Source of the DNA: Edaphobacter modestus
GTDB lineage: Bacteria > Acidobacteriota > Terriglobia > Terriglobales > Acidobacteriaceae
Length of the DNA stretch: 64,000 nt
Assembly (NCBI RefSeq): GCF_004217555.1
Contig: NZ_SHKW01000001.1
Span: 3,410,001-3,474,000, forward strand
Direction: 5' to 3'
In this document: positions 8,119 to 16,902 of the stretch, piece after piece
Position numbering within the stretch: position 1 is the first letter of the stretch
Layout: each line of letters opens with the position of its first letter
Position numbers and translations under genes: made by a program
Notes under the pieces: model-generated
Databases searched by the model: none
What the model saw: only the letters and a program-made list of their open reading frames with translations
Told to the model about the DNA's origin: nothing

Positions 8119-11100
8119 TTAGAACAGTACCTTCGCGCCGAACTGCACGATACGGGGATCGAAGGTGCTGGTGATCGTACCTCCCGTCAAGGCACCAGAG
8201 GACGTACTAGCGATCGATCCGCCCGGCTGGGTAAAGTTCGTGTGGTTTAGAGCGTTGTACAGTTCGCCACGGAACTCGACCTTCAGCCGCTCCATGGGAG
8301 TGTCGAAGCGCTTGTTGAACGCAAGGTTCAGCGTCGTGTACATCGGGCTGCGGCCCGGATCGCGAGACATGTTGCCGAACGGGCTTACCGGAACGTTATT
8401 CACGGTCGGCACAGCGGTCGGAAGTGAGATCGCCGCAAGGTTGATGTACTGCAGCGACGTCCCTGTCGACTTCGACTTGTCCAGAGAGTTCAGCACCTGC
8501 CCGGCGACACGGTTCGGACGATACAGGTTCGATCCACGATAGCTCGCCGAAATGCCAGACACCTGGTTGGCCGTCGGCGGATTGTAGTTGATCTGATACG
8601 GGAAGCCGCTCGTCACCTGGTTCACAGCCGACACCTGCCACTGTCCCAGCACTTGGTTTACGATGCCACCCGTGTTCAGGTAGTGACGTCCGCGTCCGAA
8701 AGGAAGCTCGTACACCAGCGACGTCGTGTTGACGATCGGCTGGTTATACTCCGACTGGCCGTAGTCCGCCGCCGGGTTGCGATAGTCCTGGAACGAAGGC
8801 GTATTCGCCTCCAGCGACGCGCCCGCGTTGTCCAGTGCATGCGACCAAGTGAACGAGTTCAGCAGCGTCAGCCCAGCCACCATGCGCTGCTCATAACGCA
8901 GCTGCAGCGCATCGTAGTGCGAGTACGCCTCGTGCAGTGCAATCGTAATGTCGCCGTAGGTCGGAATCGGCCGCGTAAACTTTCCGTTCGTAATCACCGT
9001 AGGATCGGCCTGGTTATAGTTACCGAACTGCAACAGCTTCAGACCGTGGTTGCCGACATAGGCCACGTCGAACAGGATGTTCTTCGCGAAGCTGCGCTGC
9101 ACATCCAGGTAGTAGTTGTGCACATAGCTGTCGCGGTAGCGATTGCCGTCGATATAAGTCACGTTGGCCGTAATCGGATTGAACGTCAATGTGCTCGACG
9201 GGAAGCCCTTGTCGATCGGAACATACGTTGCCGCATTGCCGCCGGCGTTCGGCGCTGCCTGCGTTACCGTGACGAACAGCGCCGCACCCGGATTGATCGC
9301 CAGAATGTTGCCAGAACCTGCGCGGTCGTAGTGCGAGAAGCTGATGCCGTAGCCGCCGCGAATCGCCGTCTTGTCGTCCACAGCATAGGCAAAGCCAAAG
9401 CGCGGAGCAAAGTCGTTGCGGTCAGGATCGTAACCGTACTTGTTGCCTGTCGCCGTTACCGGAACCATCGCGCCCAGCGGATTGCTGGCAGCTAACGTCG
9501 GGTCGAAGTTCGCCTGCTGATTCTTCTGCTCCCAGTACGGCGTCGTGTACTCGTAGCGCAGACCGATGTTCAGGGTCAGGCGCGGCGAAACCTTCCAGTC
9601 GTCCTGCAGGTAGGCGAACTGCGAACGATTCCGAAGATGCGCCACGAAGTACGACGACAACGAGTAAGCGCTTGAGGCTCCCCACAGGAAGTCGGCAACA
9701 TAGTTATCGCTCGTCGCTGCCTGAAGCGGGTTGCTCGCGGTCACATCTTTATAGTCGCGGCTATAGGCGCCGGAGAAGGTAAAACCACCGTAAAGCGGAT
9801 TCGTGTCCTGCACCGCCATCCAGACCTGCTGGTACTCGTAGCCCGCCTTCAGAGAGTGATTCTTCACCACCCACGAATAATTCACCTTCGGATTGAGCAG
9901 TGCGGGATTCTGGAACTGTGGATTCGTCGTCTGTCGTCCCAGTGCCGAGAAACCGCTGATACCGATTCCAGGGATACCTCCCGCTACAAGCGGATCCGTC
10001 GGCAGACCGGGAAAAGTAATCCCGGGATTCGTTCCGATCGAACGGGAGAACTTACCCGCCTTCGTACGCGAAAGCCCAAGGCGAGCATCCAGCAACTGGT
10101 TCGAGCCGATCACCCGCGTATAACCCAGCGCAATCTGCTGGTCCAGAATCCGCTGATCGCCGTTCGAGCCGCCGTCCAGCGGCAGGCCGAAGATCGGAAA
10201 GTCCGTTGCATTCTGTTTCAGGTCCGAGACGCGAAGGAAGAATGAGTTTTTCGGGTTCAGAGCCCAGTCCAGACGCAGGTTGCCCTTGTCTGAGCGGTTG
10301 TTCGAACGCTGCAACGTCGTAAAGTTATTCACCGTCGCCGAAGTCGGACCCTGCTGCGCGATCAACTGAGCGATCGTCCGGGCCGCAGGCGAAATATTCG
10401 GCGAGTTCAGAATTGAGGTACCCGCAGCATAAGACGTCTGATCATAGGGGTCATACACTGTCCTGCTGAACTTGCCGGCAAGCTGATTCGGTGTCGGCAG
10501 CGTGGCAGACGAGATCTGCTTACGCGACTGGCGGAAGCCCTCATAATCGAGGAAGAAGAACAGGTGATCCTTCACGATCGGCCCGTTGAAGTTGCCGCCG
10601 AACTGATTGCGGTTATACGCAGGCTTCTGGCCCCCCGGCGGACGGAAGAAGCCTGTCGCATTCAGGTCTGTGTTGCGGATGAACTCGTACACACGCCCAT
10701 GAAACTGGTTGCCGCCCTGCGCGAAAGCCACGTTCACCACTGCACCCGAGGCGCGGCCATACTCGGCAGTCTCGTTATTCGTCACAACCTGAAACTGCGC
10801 GATCGAGTCCGGCGCCGGCTGAATAATCTGGTTCGAGAAGCCCTGGTTCGACTCGCCATAGGCATTATTGTCCATGCCGTCCAGCAGAAAGTTGTTGAAG
10901 ATCGAACGCTGGCCATTAACGTTGAACGATCCCTCACGGACCAGGCCAGTGTTCGAAGTACTGGAGTAGGACTGCGTTGTCTGCCGCACGCCGGTCGTCA
11001 GCCCGATCAGGTCTGAGTAGTTGCGGCTCACCAGCGGAAGCGCCGCCGTCTGGTACTGCGTCACAATCTGTCCGCGCTGGCTTGTGTCTGTCTCCACCTG

Positions 11101-11478
11101 CAGCGATACGCCCGAGACCTCAACCGTCGTGCTCGTCTCACCGATCTTCAGCGTCAGATCGATTCTCTGCCTCGCCGCCACCGATACCGAGATATCAGTA
11201 GCCCGAACCGGGGCAAACCCTTCCTTCGAAACCTCAATGTTGTACTGGCCCACGCGTAGCGCCGGAACCTCGTAATCGCCGCTCTCGCTCGTCTGCCGCG
11301 TGCTCACCACACCGGTGGCCATGTTTGTAACCTTCACGGTTGCATCGGACACAACTGCACCCGATCCGTCATGCACCGTCCCTACAATGCTGCCATTCTC
11401 ATACTGCGCCAGGGCTCGGCCCGGCAACAATGCGAGGCACACGAGCGTCGCTGTCAGTAGATTTACGATTTTGCGCAT
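8119..11478 (-). CDS. TonB-dependent receptor with carboxypeptidase-regulatory-like domain
   Basis: A large outer-membrane protein (1119 residues from the chosen start) of the type that is strongly expanded in Acidobacteriota. The start is set at the ATG at 11478, which opens a signal peptide (MRKIVNLLTATLVCLALLPG, then RALAQ). The longer frame to 11619 adds 47 residues with no such signal. Residues about 26-120 form a CarboxypepD_reg-like beta-sandwich (GTVHDGSGAVVSDATVKV), followed by a plug domain and a beta-barrel ending in FGAKVLF, a classic outer-membrane C-terminal Phe. It probably imports large carbohydrate or peptide ligands. A GDPD gene starts upstream on the same strand, 98 bp away. 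A strong terminator follows. Confidence 0.93.
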   Translation of the reverse strand: MRKIVNLLTATLVCLALLPGRALAQYENGSIVGTVHDGSGAVVSDATVKVTNMATGVVSTRQTSESGDYEVPALRVGQYNIEVSKEGFAPVRATDISVSVAARQRIDLTLKIGETSTTVEVSGVSLQVETDTSQRGQIVTQYQTAALPLVSRNYSDLIGLTTGVRQTTQSYSSTSNTGLVREGSFNVNGQRSIFNNFLLDGMDNNAYGESNQGFSNQIIQPAPDSIAQFQVVTNNETAEYGRASGAVVNVAFAQGGNQFHGRVYEFIRNTDLNATGFFRPPGGQKPAYNRNQFGGNFNGPIVKDHLFFFLDYEGFRQSRKQISSATLPTPNQLAGKFSRTVYDPYDQTSYAAGTSILNSPNISPAARTIAQLIAQQGPTSATVNNFTTLQRSNNRSDKGNLRLDWALNPKNSFFLRVSDLKQNATDFPIFGLPLDGGSNGDQRILDQQIALGYTRVIGSNQLLDARLGLSRTKAGKFSRSIGTNPGITFPGLPTDPLVAGGIPGIGISGFSALGRQTTNPQFQNPALLNPKVNYSWVVKNHSLKAGYEYQQVWMAVQDTNPLYGGFTFSGAYSRDYKDVTASNPLQAATSDNYVADFLWGASSAYSLSSYFVAHLRNRSQFAYLQDDWKVSPRLTLNIGLRYEYTTPYWEQKNQQANFDPTLAASNPLGAMVPVTATGNKYGYDPDRNDFAPRFGFAYAVDDKTAIRGGYGISFSHYDRAGSGNILAINPGAALFVTVTQAAPNAGGNAATYVPIDKGFPSSTLTFNPITANVTYIDGNRYRDSYVHNYYLDVQRSFAKNILFDVAYVGNHGLKLLQFGNYNQADPTVITNGKFTRPIPTYGDITIALHEAYSHYDALQLRYEQRMVAGLTLLNSFTWSHALDNAGASLEANTPSFQDYRNPAADYGQSEYNQPIVNTTSLVYELPFGRGRHYLNTGGIVNQVLGQWQVSAVNQVTSGFPYQINYNPPTANQVSGISASYRGSNLYRPNRVAGQVLNSLDKSKSTGTSLQYINLAAISLPTAVPTVNNVPVSPFGNMSRDPGRSPMYTTLNLAFNKRFDTPMERLKVEFRGELYNALNHTNFTQPGGSIASTSSGALTGGTITSTFDPRIVQFGAKVLF

Positions 11479-11576
11479 ACCTGTAACGCTAACTACGTTT
11501 CGTGTACGCACGATGACTGGAATATGAATAGAACGTTTCAATGGCGCTGCATGCAGTGGAAAACTGGCGCGACAGA

Positions 11577-12716
11577 TCAGTGCTGGTCTGCCGTCGCTCT
11601 CAACTGCTCGGGAACCCACGGACTCGTGAGCATCTTCGTTGAACCCGTCAAATAGTAGGTCGGAATCTTCGGATACTGCTCCTCGACAAGAATCAGGGTC
11701 CTGAAGTCGAAGCTCTGCACTTCAGCCCGCGACTCCATCCTGTTCTTCACAATCGCCCCGCACAGCGCATCCACGAACGCCTGCGGACCCACCGTGTGAT
11801 TGCGATGCGCGTCGTCGCCCACCGCGCCCTCCGGCATAATCTTGGTCTCGATGTTGAACCGTACCTTCGCCGCGTTCTCCGCCCGCTCCTTCGCGTGCGC
11901 ATCGCTCTTGCCGGCGCCCGTGCGATAGTAGTCCACGTAGAAGTTCACGAACCGGAAAAGCTGCGCCACATACGTCGGAACATAGGGACTGATCAGTCCT
12001 TCCTTCTTCGCAAACGCCACCGCCACCGGCGACAGCGCCAGATCGTTCTTCTGATCGGCTCCAAAGTGCACCTTGTCGCAGATCAGGGTCTTCTGCGCAT
12101 CCGTGCTCGAGATGTCCTTTGTGAAGACGCGGTTCTCCTGCGTGTACGGTGCGCCGTCGGCACGCCTGCAGCTCTCGGGGTTCAGAAATTGGTCATGCCA
12201 GATCAGCGAAACGCCATCGGTCGTCACTCCCGTATCCGTCTCCAGCGTCGTCACCAGCTGATCCAGTCCGCTCTCAAACGAAGGCAATGTATTCTCCGGC
12301 CGCAGGCCCCGACCCCCACGATGCGCCGTCACATCGAACTTCGCCAGCCTATCGCGTTCCTCTGCCGACTTCGCATTTGCGCGCTCTTCCCGCAACACCT
12401 GCTGCAGCAGATCGGGCCGGTCCGTAATCAGACCGTCGATGCCCATCCGGATCTCGGTACGCATCTTCTCCGGATCGTTCGTCGTCCACGGCACGACTAT
12501 GAATCCCTGCGCCTGCAACTCCTTCAGCGGAACCTCTCCGTTCAGAATCGTGGCATCCACCGGAGACAGCACCGGCCGGCCAGCCCCATGCGCCTTCGCA
12601 TGAGCCCACGCCTTGTCCATCACTTGTATATAAGGATTCGCCACCGCACCCTGGGCCTTCATCATCACAGCCGAACTCACGCAGAAGATTACGCCACCTA
12701 AAAGTCGCTTCGTCAT
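11577..12716 (-). CDS. Glycerophosphodiester phosphodiesterase family protein with permuted segment order
   Basis: A secreted 379-residue protein of the GDPD family, which splits glycerophosphodiesters into glycerol-3-phosphate and an alcohol. The start is the ATG at 12716, which opens a signal peptide; an upstream TTG at 12725 is less likely. The catalytic start AHRGGRGLRPENT sits at residues 131-143, not near the N-terminus, with further active-site residues in ETDTG and WHD. Residues about 51-104 (VVPWTTNDPEKM, then GIDGLITDRPDLL) match what is normally the last strand and helix of the GDPD barrel. The C-terminus stops soon after SFDFRT, before that segment would be expected. The second GDPD in this window (46498) has the normal order. 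The layout suggests a circular permutation. See finding. Confidence 0.8.
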   Translation of the reverse strand: MTKRLLGGVIFCVSSAVMMKAQGAVANPYIQVMDKAWAHAKAHGAGRPVLSPVDATILNGEVPLKELQAQGFIVVPWTTNDPEKMRTEIRMGIDGLITDRPDLLQQVLREERANAKSAEERDRLAKFDVTAHRGGRGLRPENTLPSFESGLDQLVTTLETDTGVTTDGVSLIWHDQFLNPESCRRADGAPYTQENRVFTKDISSTDAQKTLICDKVHFGADQKNDLALSPVAVAFAKKEGLISPYVPTYVAQLFRFVNFYVDYYRTGAGKSDAHAKERAENAAKVRFNIETKIMPEGAVGDDAHRNHTVGPQAFVDALCGAIVKNRMESRAEVQSFDFRTLILVEEQYPKIPTYYLTGSTKMLTSPWVPEQLRATADQH

Positions 12717-12888
12717 AAAGCACAAGCATCCTACATCGAAGTTACGTAAGCGTTAAAGCGGATCAAACCGAGGCACCTAGCTCGAAAGGTTGGCACACGA
12801 AAGCAAAAAGCGGCCTAAATGTCCTGCTCTGAAAAATGGAGACCGCCAGGCCGGGCTCCCGTCACCGCCGCAGCCTAGACACCTGCAC

Positions 12889-13950
12889 TCAAAAATGGTG
12901 CGAAAGTCCAACGAGCACGGTGTAATCCGCAAAGAACGCATCGCCGTTTTTTGTGTTGTTCGCCAACTCCGGAACGCTAGGCGGTCTGTCCCTCCGCAGC
13001 GCCCACGGCCCGTTCACCGACAATGTCGTCCGCCGCACATTCACCATCAGGCCAGGATCGAGCGAGATCACGCTTCCGGGACGGCGAAAGCCATTGCTCG
13101 CCCCCAGCAGGTCGCGCACCGGAACCCCCTCTCCGCGCACCCCAAGGCTCAGCGCCACCCCACGAAGCTTCGGCACTCCCTGCGACACTCCCAGCCGATA
13201 CAGATACTGGTCCGTCACCGACATCACGCTCTGTCCCGGTTGACTCCTGAAGGTCAGCACTCCATTCGTGTCGCGCGGATTGAAAAGGTACTGCGCCTGT
13301 CCATAGAGATCGGCCCTCGTCCACATGGATTTGTATCCCTGCGTGGCCAACATCAGGCCCCATCCGCCATCGCCCGGCTGCATCGACTGGTCCGCCGTCG
13401 CCTTCACCACCTGGCCCTTGTAGAGCGCCGATCCAGTCGCATTATTGATGCCCGTCGGGATCTTCACCGAAGCGCTCACCGCAACATCGCCTCCGAACTC
13501 CGTCGGCGGCCGAAAGATCCAGCGCTGCGCCCCCAGCGTAATGTCTCCAATCCCGCTCACCTGAAACACGCCCGTCGGAGGATAGAGCTGGTTGCGCGAT
13601 CCATCGAAGACCGGTACATCCGCAATAAAACTCCACTGCGGAGTAAACCGGTACTCCACGCCCATATCGAAGATGTTCTGGTGATTCCGAATCGCGTTCG
13701 GCCGCGCAATCTCTTCGTCGCCGATAAAGTATTTGTTCGAGTTGAACATCCTGTATCCGATGTCCACCGTCAGGTTGTGGATCGACCATCCATACTTCGT
13801 TCCGCCATCCAGCGATCGCACCAACTCGTCCATCGAGCGCTGGTTCGAGTGCGCCGCAACGCATCCTTGAGCGGACGCCCTATCTTCCCCTGCAAACGCA
13901 GCTATAGCAAGTGCGGCTGTAAGCCACATCCTTCTTTTATCTTTGATCAT
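12889..13950 (-). CDS. Outer-membrane beta-barrel protein, phenol-degradation transporter-like (PF13557 type)
   Basis: A 353-residue predicted outer-membrane protein. The start is the ATG at 13950, after a GAGGA ribosome site, and opens a signal peptide (MIKDKRRMWLTAALAIAAFA, cleavage near ASAQG). The body has alternating beta-strand patterns such as VEYRFTPQWSFIADVPVFDG and GDITLGAQRWIF and ends VLVGLSHHF with the terminal Phe typical of barrels. It resembles the family often named 'transporter' or MetA-pathway phenol degradation protein, whose substrate is usually unknown. It heads a minus-strand series with the GDPD and the TonB receptor, although 172 bp separate it from the GDPD start. 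A second barrel of the same general kind is at 53157. Confidence 0.72.
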   Translation of the reverse strand: MIKDKRRMWLTAALAIAAFAGEDRASAQGCVAAHSNQRSMDELVRSLDGGTKYGWSIHNLTVDIGYRMFNSNKYFIGDEEIARPNAIRNHQNIFDMGVEYRFTPQWSFIADVPVFDGSRNQLYPPTGVFQVSGIGDITLGAQRWIFRPPTEFGGDVAVSASVKIPTGINNATGSALYKGQVVKATADQSMQPGDGGWGLMLATQGYKSMWTRADLYGQAQYLFNPRDTNGVLTFRSQPGQSVMSVTDQYLYRLGVSQGVPKLRGVALSLGVRGEGVPVRDLLGASNGFRRPGSVISLDPGLMVNVRRTTLSVNGPWALRRDRPPSVPELANNTKNGDAFFADYTVLVGLSHHF

Positions 13951-14110
13951 GGTTTTCCTCGCAAAGAGCGGCCTCAAAACGACTTCTCGTAATTTCCCAA
14001 ATTCTGAACTGTCAGGAGCGAACCCCACTCTACGTTCGTTCAGCCGCGTGCGTCTTCCATCGAAGGGTTGAGTTTTTTCTCCACCGCGCCCACCCAGTTA
14101 ACCTTCGAAG

Positions 14111-14142
14111 CAAAAAAGAAGAGGCGCCTTTGTGGGCGCCTC
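14111..14142 (-). terminator. Rho-independent terminator after the TPR protein gene
   Basis: On the minus strand, GAGGCGCC (14142-14135) pairs with GGCGCCTC (14128-14121), followed by TTCTTTTTTG. It lies about 110 bp downstream of the TPR gene stop and separates that gene from the outer-membrane protein gene. Confidence 0.8.
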
Positions 14143-14219
14143 CGGAGAGTTATACATCACGAAAATTACTTTAGGATCTCCACTCCCGCCTGTCATGGCC
14201 CGGACGATCCATCTTTACG

Positions 14220-14238
14220 TCCACCTTTCGATGGAGAA
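14220..14238. repeat. Short intergenic repeat, copy 1 of 2
   Basis: TCCACCTTTCGATGGAGAA matches 18 of 19 bases with 54319-54337. It lies just after the stop of the TPR gene. The function is unknown. Confidence 0.4.
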
Positions 14239-14249
14239 GCTTGCTCGGC

Positions 14250-16067
14250 TTACTCTCCATCCGCAGCCTGGCCGTCGAGCCACGCCCGGGCCGCCTTCAA
14301 CTGCGGCAGGTCCGCATCCGCCTTGGCCCACGCCTGCAACAATCGCGCATAGTCCTGGGTAGCCTCGCCTCTCCGGTTCGCTCCCGCATCTGCCTGCGCT
14401 ACACCATACAACGCAAATCCAGACTCCGGTCGCTGCTTCAGCGCTGCCTCGTAGGCCTGCTTCGCCTCGTCATAACGCTTCGCCCGCAGCAGGGCATCCC
14501 CGCGTGTCTCCTCCACCGGCCGAATGTAGAACGGCGGCTCTCGATACCCGAGATCCCGCTCCGCCGCCGCCGCCTTGGTGAACATCGCATCCGACTCCAC
14601 CCCGCGACCCTCCGCCAGCAAAACACTCGCCCGCAGCTCCATCGCTGCAACATCCAGATAGCTGTGCACCGGCTTTGCCATCGCGTCTTTCGACATCGAC
14701 ATCCCGGCCATCCCCGGCATGTCGTCCGGACCCATCGCCGGCTTTTCCTTCACCCTCGCATCCAGCGCATCGCTCATGCTGGCCGCACTCTCCTTATCGC
14801 CCCGCTCCAGAGCCCCCATTCCTCGCGTGTAATCCAGCATCGACTCGCGTAGCTCCTCCAGGTTCTTCAACGACGGGTCCGGCGCGCTCTTCTCCAGCGC
14901 GGCCGTAGCACTCGTCCAAACTCCCGCCCGCAGCAAAACCGGAAGATCCACACTCAGCCTCGACATCCCGTCCCGCGGAACCTGACGATACAGCGTCGGT
15001 CCCACCTCTCCCCGCGCCTTCGCCAGCTTCTCCGAGATCTTCATCGCCTCCGTAACTCTTCCACCCTCCATCAGGTCGGCGATCAGATACATCAGGTTGT
15101 GCACATAGTTCCAGTCGTTTTCCACACTCACGTTCTGCGCGCGCATATAAGCCTCGTCCACCTGCATCGAAGCTAGAAACGACTCGCGCGCCGACTCATA
15201 GTCTCCCGTCCGATAGAAGATGTGCCCCGGCATATGCACCATGTGTCCCGAGGCAGGCGTCAGCTCGCCCAGCTTCTTCGCGCTCTCCAGCGCAAGCTCC
15301 GGATGATCCCCCGGCTCCACCGCATGAATCCAGTAATGATTCGCCGCCGAATCCTCCGGATGCTCCTTCAGAATCGCCGCCAGAATCCGCTGACCCTCCG
15401 CCGTTCCCGCACGCGGCTCACCTTTTTTGTCGAACCCGTCCATCAGCGACTCCGCCAGAAAGATCCGGGCCTGCACGTCCTCCGGCTCCAAAGTAACCAG
15501 CCTGCGGAACAGCTTCGTCTCCTCGGAATCCACATGAGGAGCACCCTCTGGCGGCTCCGGCTTCTTCACCGAATCCGGCTTCGCCTGCAGCTCCTTCTGC
15601 GAGTTCCGATACCCGGCCACCGCCGCGTCAATGTAAAGCCGCTCCGCCTTGCTCGCATGTCTTTCGAGAGCAACCGCACGATCCAGCGACTCCTTGCCCG
15701 ATGGATCCTCTGCGCTGCGAAAGACCTCCGCCCGATACAGCCCCCAGTAGCACATCGCGCACTTCGGATCGGATCGCACCGCCTGCTCAAACGCGCGCGC
15801 CGCCTCGTAGTCCCAGAAGTCGTGCAGAAGGTTCAGTCCCTGCGTAAACCAGGCCTTCGCCTCGTCATTCGCTGCCGTAATCGCGATCGAGCCATTCCCG
15901 ATCCCCGTCATCTTCACCGGCGCGGGCAGCTTCTCCGGCGCCGAGATCGCCGCCGCCATCCCGGTGCCATGACACGTCGCCGGCTGCTGCGCACTCCCAA
16001 CCCCGCCCCACAACACTGCTCCAGCAACCACACCGAGCAAAACCGCCCCGTCTACTCGACAACCCAT
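14250..16067 (-). CDS. Secreted tetratricopeptide-repeat protein
   Basis: A protein of about 605 residues. The ATG at 16067 is preferred: it follows an AGAGG ribosome site and begins a signal sequence (MGCRVDGAVLLGVVAGAVLW). In-frame starts at 16079 (ATG) and 16091 (GTG) exist. The mature part has several TPR units, recognisable in AKAWFTQGLNLLHDFWDYEA, the CAMCYWGLYRAE segment, and C-terminal RYDEAKQAYEAALKQRPESG. A conserved MVHMPGHIFYRTGDYE segment is typical of this acidobacterial and proteobacterial TPR family. It probably acts as a periplasmic scaffold; no enzymatic domain was seen. It is followed by its own terminator. The family is widespread, but its role is unknown. Confidence 0.82.
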   Translation of the reverse strand: MGCRVDGAVLLGVVAGAVLWGGVGSAQQPATCHGTGMAAAISAPEKLPAPVKMTGIGNGSIAITAANDEAKAWFTQGLNLLHDFWDYEAARAFEQAVRSDPKCAMCYWGLYRAEVFRSAEDPSGKESLDRAVALERHASKAERLYIDAAVAGYRNSQKELQAKPDSVKKPEPPEGAPHVDSEETKLFRRLVTLEPEDVQARIFLAESLMDGFDKKGEPRAGTAEGQRILAAILKEHPEDSAANHYWIHAVEPGDHPELALESAKKLGELTPASGHMVHMPGHIFYRTGDYESARESFLASMQVDEAYMRAQNVSVENDWNYVHNLMYLIADLMEGGRVTEAMKISEKLAKARGEVGPTLYRQVPRDGMSRLSVDLPVLLRAGVWTSATAALEKSAPDPSLKNLEELRESMLDYTRGMGALERGDKESAASMSDALDARVKEKPAMGPDDMPGMAGMSMSKDAMAKPVHSYLDVAAMELRASVLLAEGRGVESDAMFTKAAAAERDLGYREPPFYIRPVEETRGDALLRAKRYDEAKQAYEAALKQRPESGFALYGVAQADAGANRRGEATQDYARLLQAWAKADADLPQLKAARAWLDGQAADGE

Positions 16068-16407
16068 AAAACCTCTCATCCGGAGTCGCACCCCGAAACC
16101 TCAGCATAGACTCCGGTGGATTCCCTTCACCACATTCCTACTCAGCGGCCAGAATCTCTTGTTCCATTCGCAAACACCTTGCACCCTCGACAACACCTCG
16201 TGTTCCTCTTCGAGGAGTACTTCGTGTCCTCCGGGTGTTTGACGTTCTGCCGACCGCGGAAAGCGTTCCGGGAGATCGATCGTTCGCCGCATTGCGATTC
16301 TCAACCGCTGTCAGTTTTTAGACGGAGAGGAATGGCACACAAGTAGCGATCAGAATGAGCAATCAATGCGCCGACCGCTTTCCTAGCTCCGAGGGCCAAT
16401 TCCTCGC
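16068..16407. other. Gene-free stretch upstream of the TPR gene and downstream of folK
   Basis: No credible coding frame was seen. It must hold the TPR promoter. The stretch about 16185-16260 contains purine-rich degenerate repeats (on the minus strand, ACACGAAG / ACACGAGG units) with no gene assigned. Confidence 0.4.
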
Positions 16408-16896
16408 CTACCCGAGCCTTCGCAGCATCTCGTCCACCGAGAGCCCCAGCACCGGATGCACCCACTCCCCGGCGACCTCCTTCAGCGGCTCCAGCACAAA
16501 CCGGCGAGCGTGCATCTCCGGGTGAGGCAGCGTCAGCTCCGCTGTGTTGATCACCTCATCCCCATACAGCAGCAGGTCCAGGTCGATCACCCTTGGCCCC
16601 TTCGTAATCACCCGCTCGCGCCCCATCTCCTGCTCGACCTCCAGCAGAGCCCGCATCAGCTCCTCTGGAGCCAGAGACGTCTCCAGCACCACAGCTCCAT
16701 TCAGAAATCTCGGCTGATCGGTATAGCCCACCGGCTCCGTGTCGTGAAACCTCGATACCGCCTTCACCTCGCCCAGAGCAGCCAGCCGCCGGATCGCCTC
16801 ACGCAGGTTGGCCTCACGATCCCCAAACCTCGAAGCCAGGTTCGACCCCAGCGCAATCGCCGCCAATCCCGACGCAAGCCTCATGGAACCCGTCAA
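16408..16896 (-). CDS. folK: 2-amino-4-hydroxy-6-hydroxymethyldihydropteridine diphosphokinase
   Basis: Transfers pyrophosphate from ATP to 6-hydroxymethyl-7,8-dihydropterin in folate synthesis. The protein has 162 residues, normal for HPPK. Motifs are IALGSNL near the N-terminus, FLNGAVVLET, GPRVIDLDLLLY (the Mg2+-binding Asp pair) and LTLPHPEMHARRFVLEPL. The start is the ATG at 16896, six bases after the lpxC stop, so the two genes form an operon. An internal ATG at 16884 is possible. No other folate gene is adjacent. Confidence 0.96.
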   Translation of the reverse strand: MTGSMRLASGLAAIALGSNLASRFGDREANLREAIRRLAALGEVKAVSRFHDTEPVGYTDQPRFLNGAVVLETSLAPEELMRALLEVEQEMGRERVITKGPRVIDLDLLLYGDEVINTAELTLPHPEMHARRFVLEPLKEVAGEWVHPVLGLSVDEMLRRLG

Positions 16897-16902
16897 ACCG
16901 GT

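Noticed and set aside
12790-13992. 400-codon plus-strand frame opposite the outer-membrane protein
   Set aside because: Arg/His/Pro-rich shadow. The minus frame has a signal peptide, a ribosome site and a C-terminal Phe.
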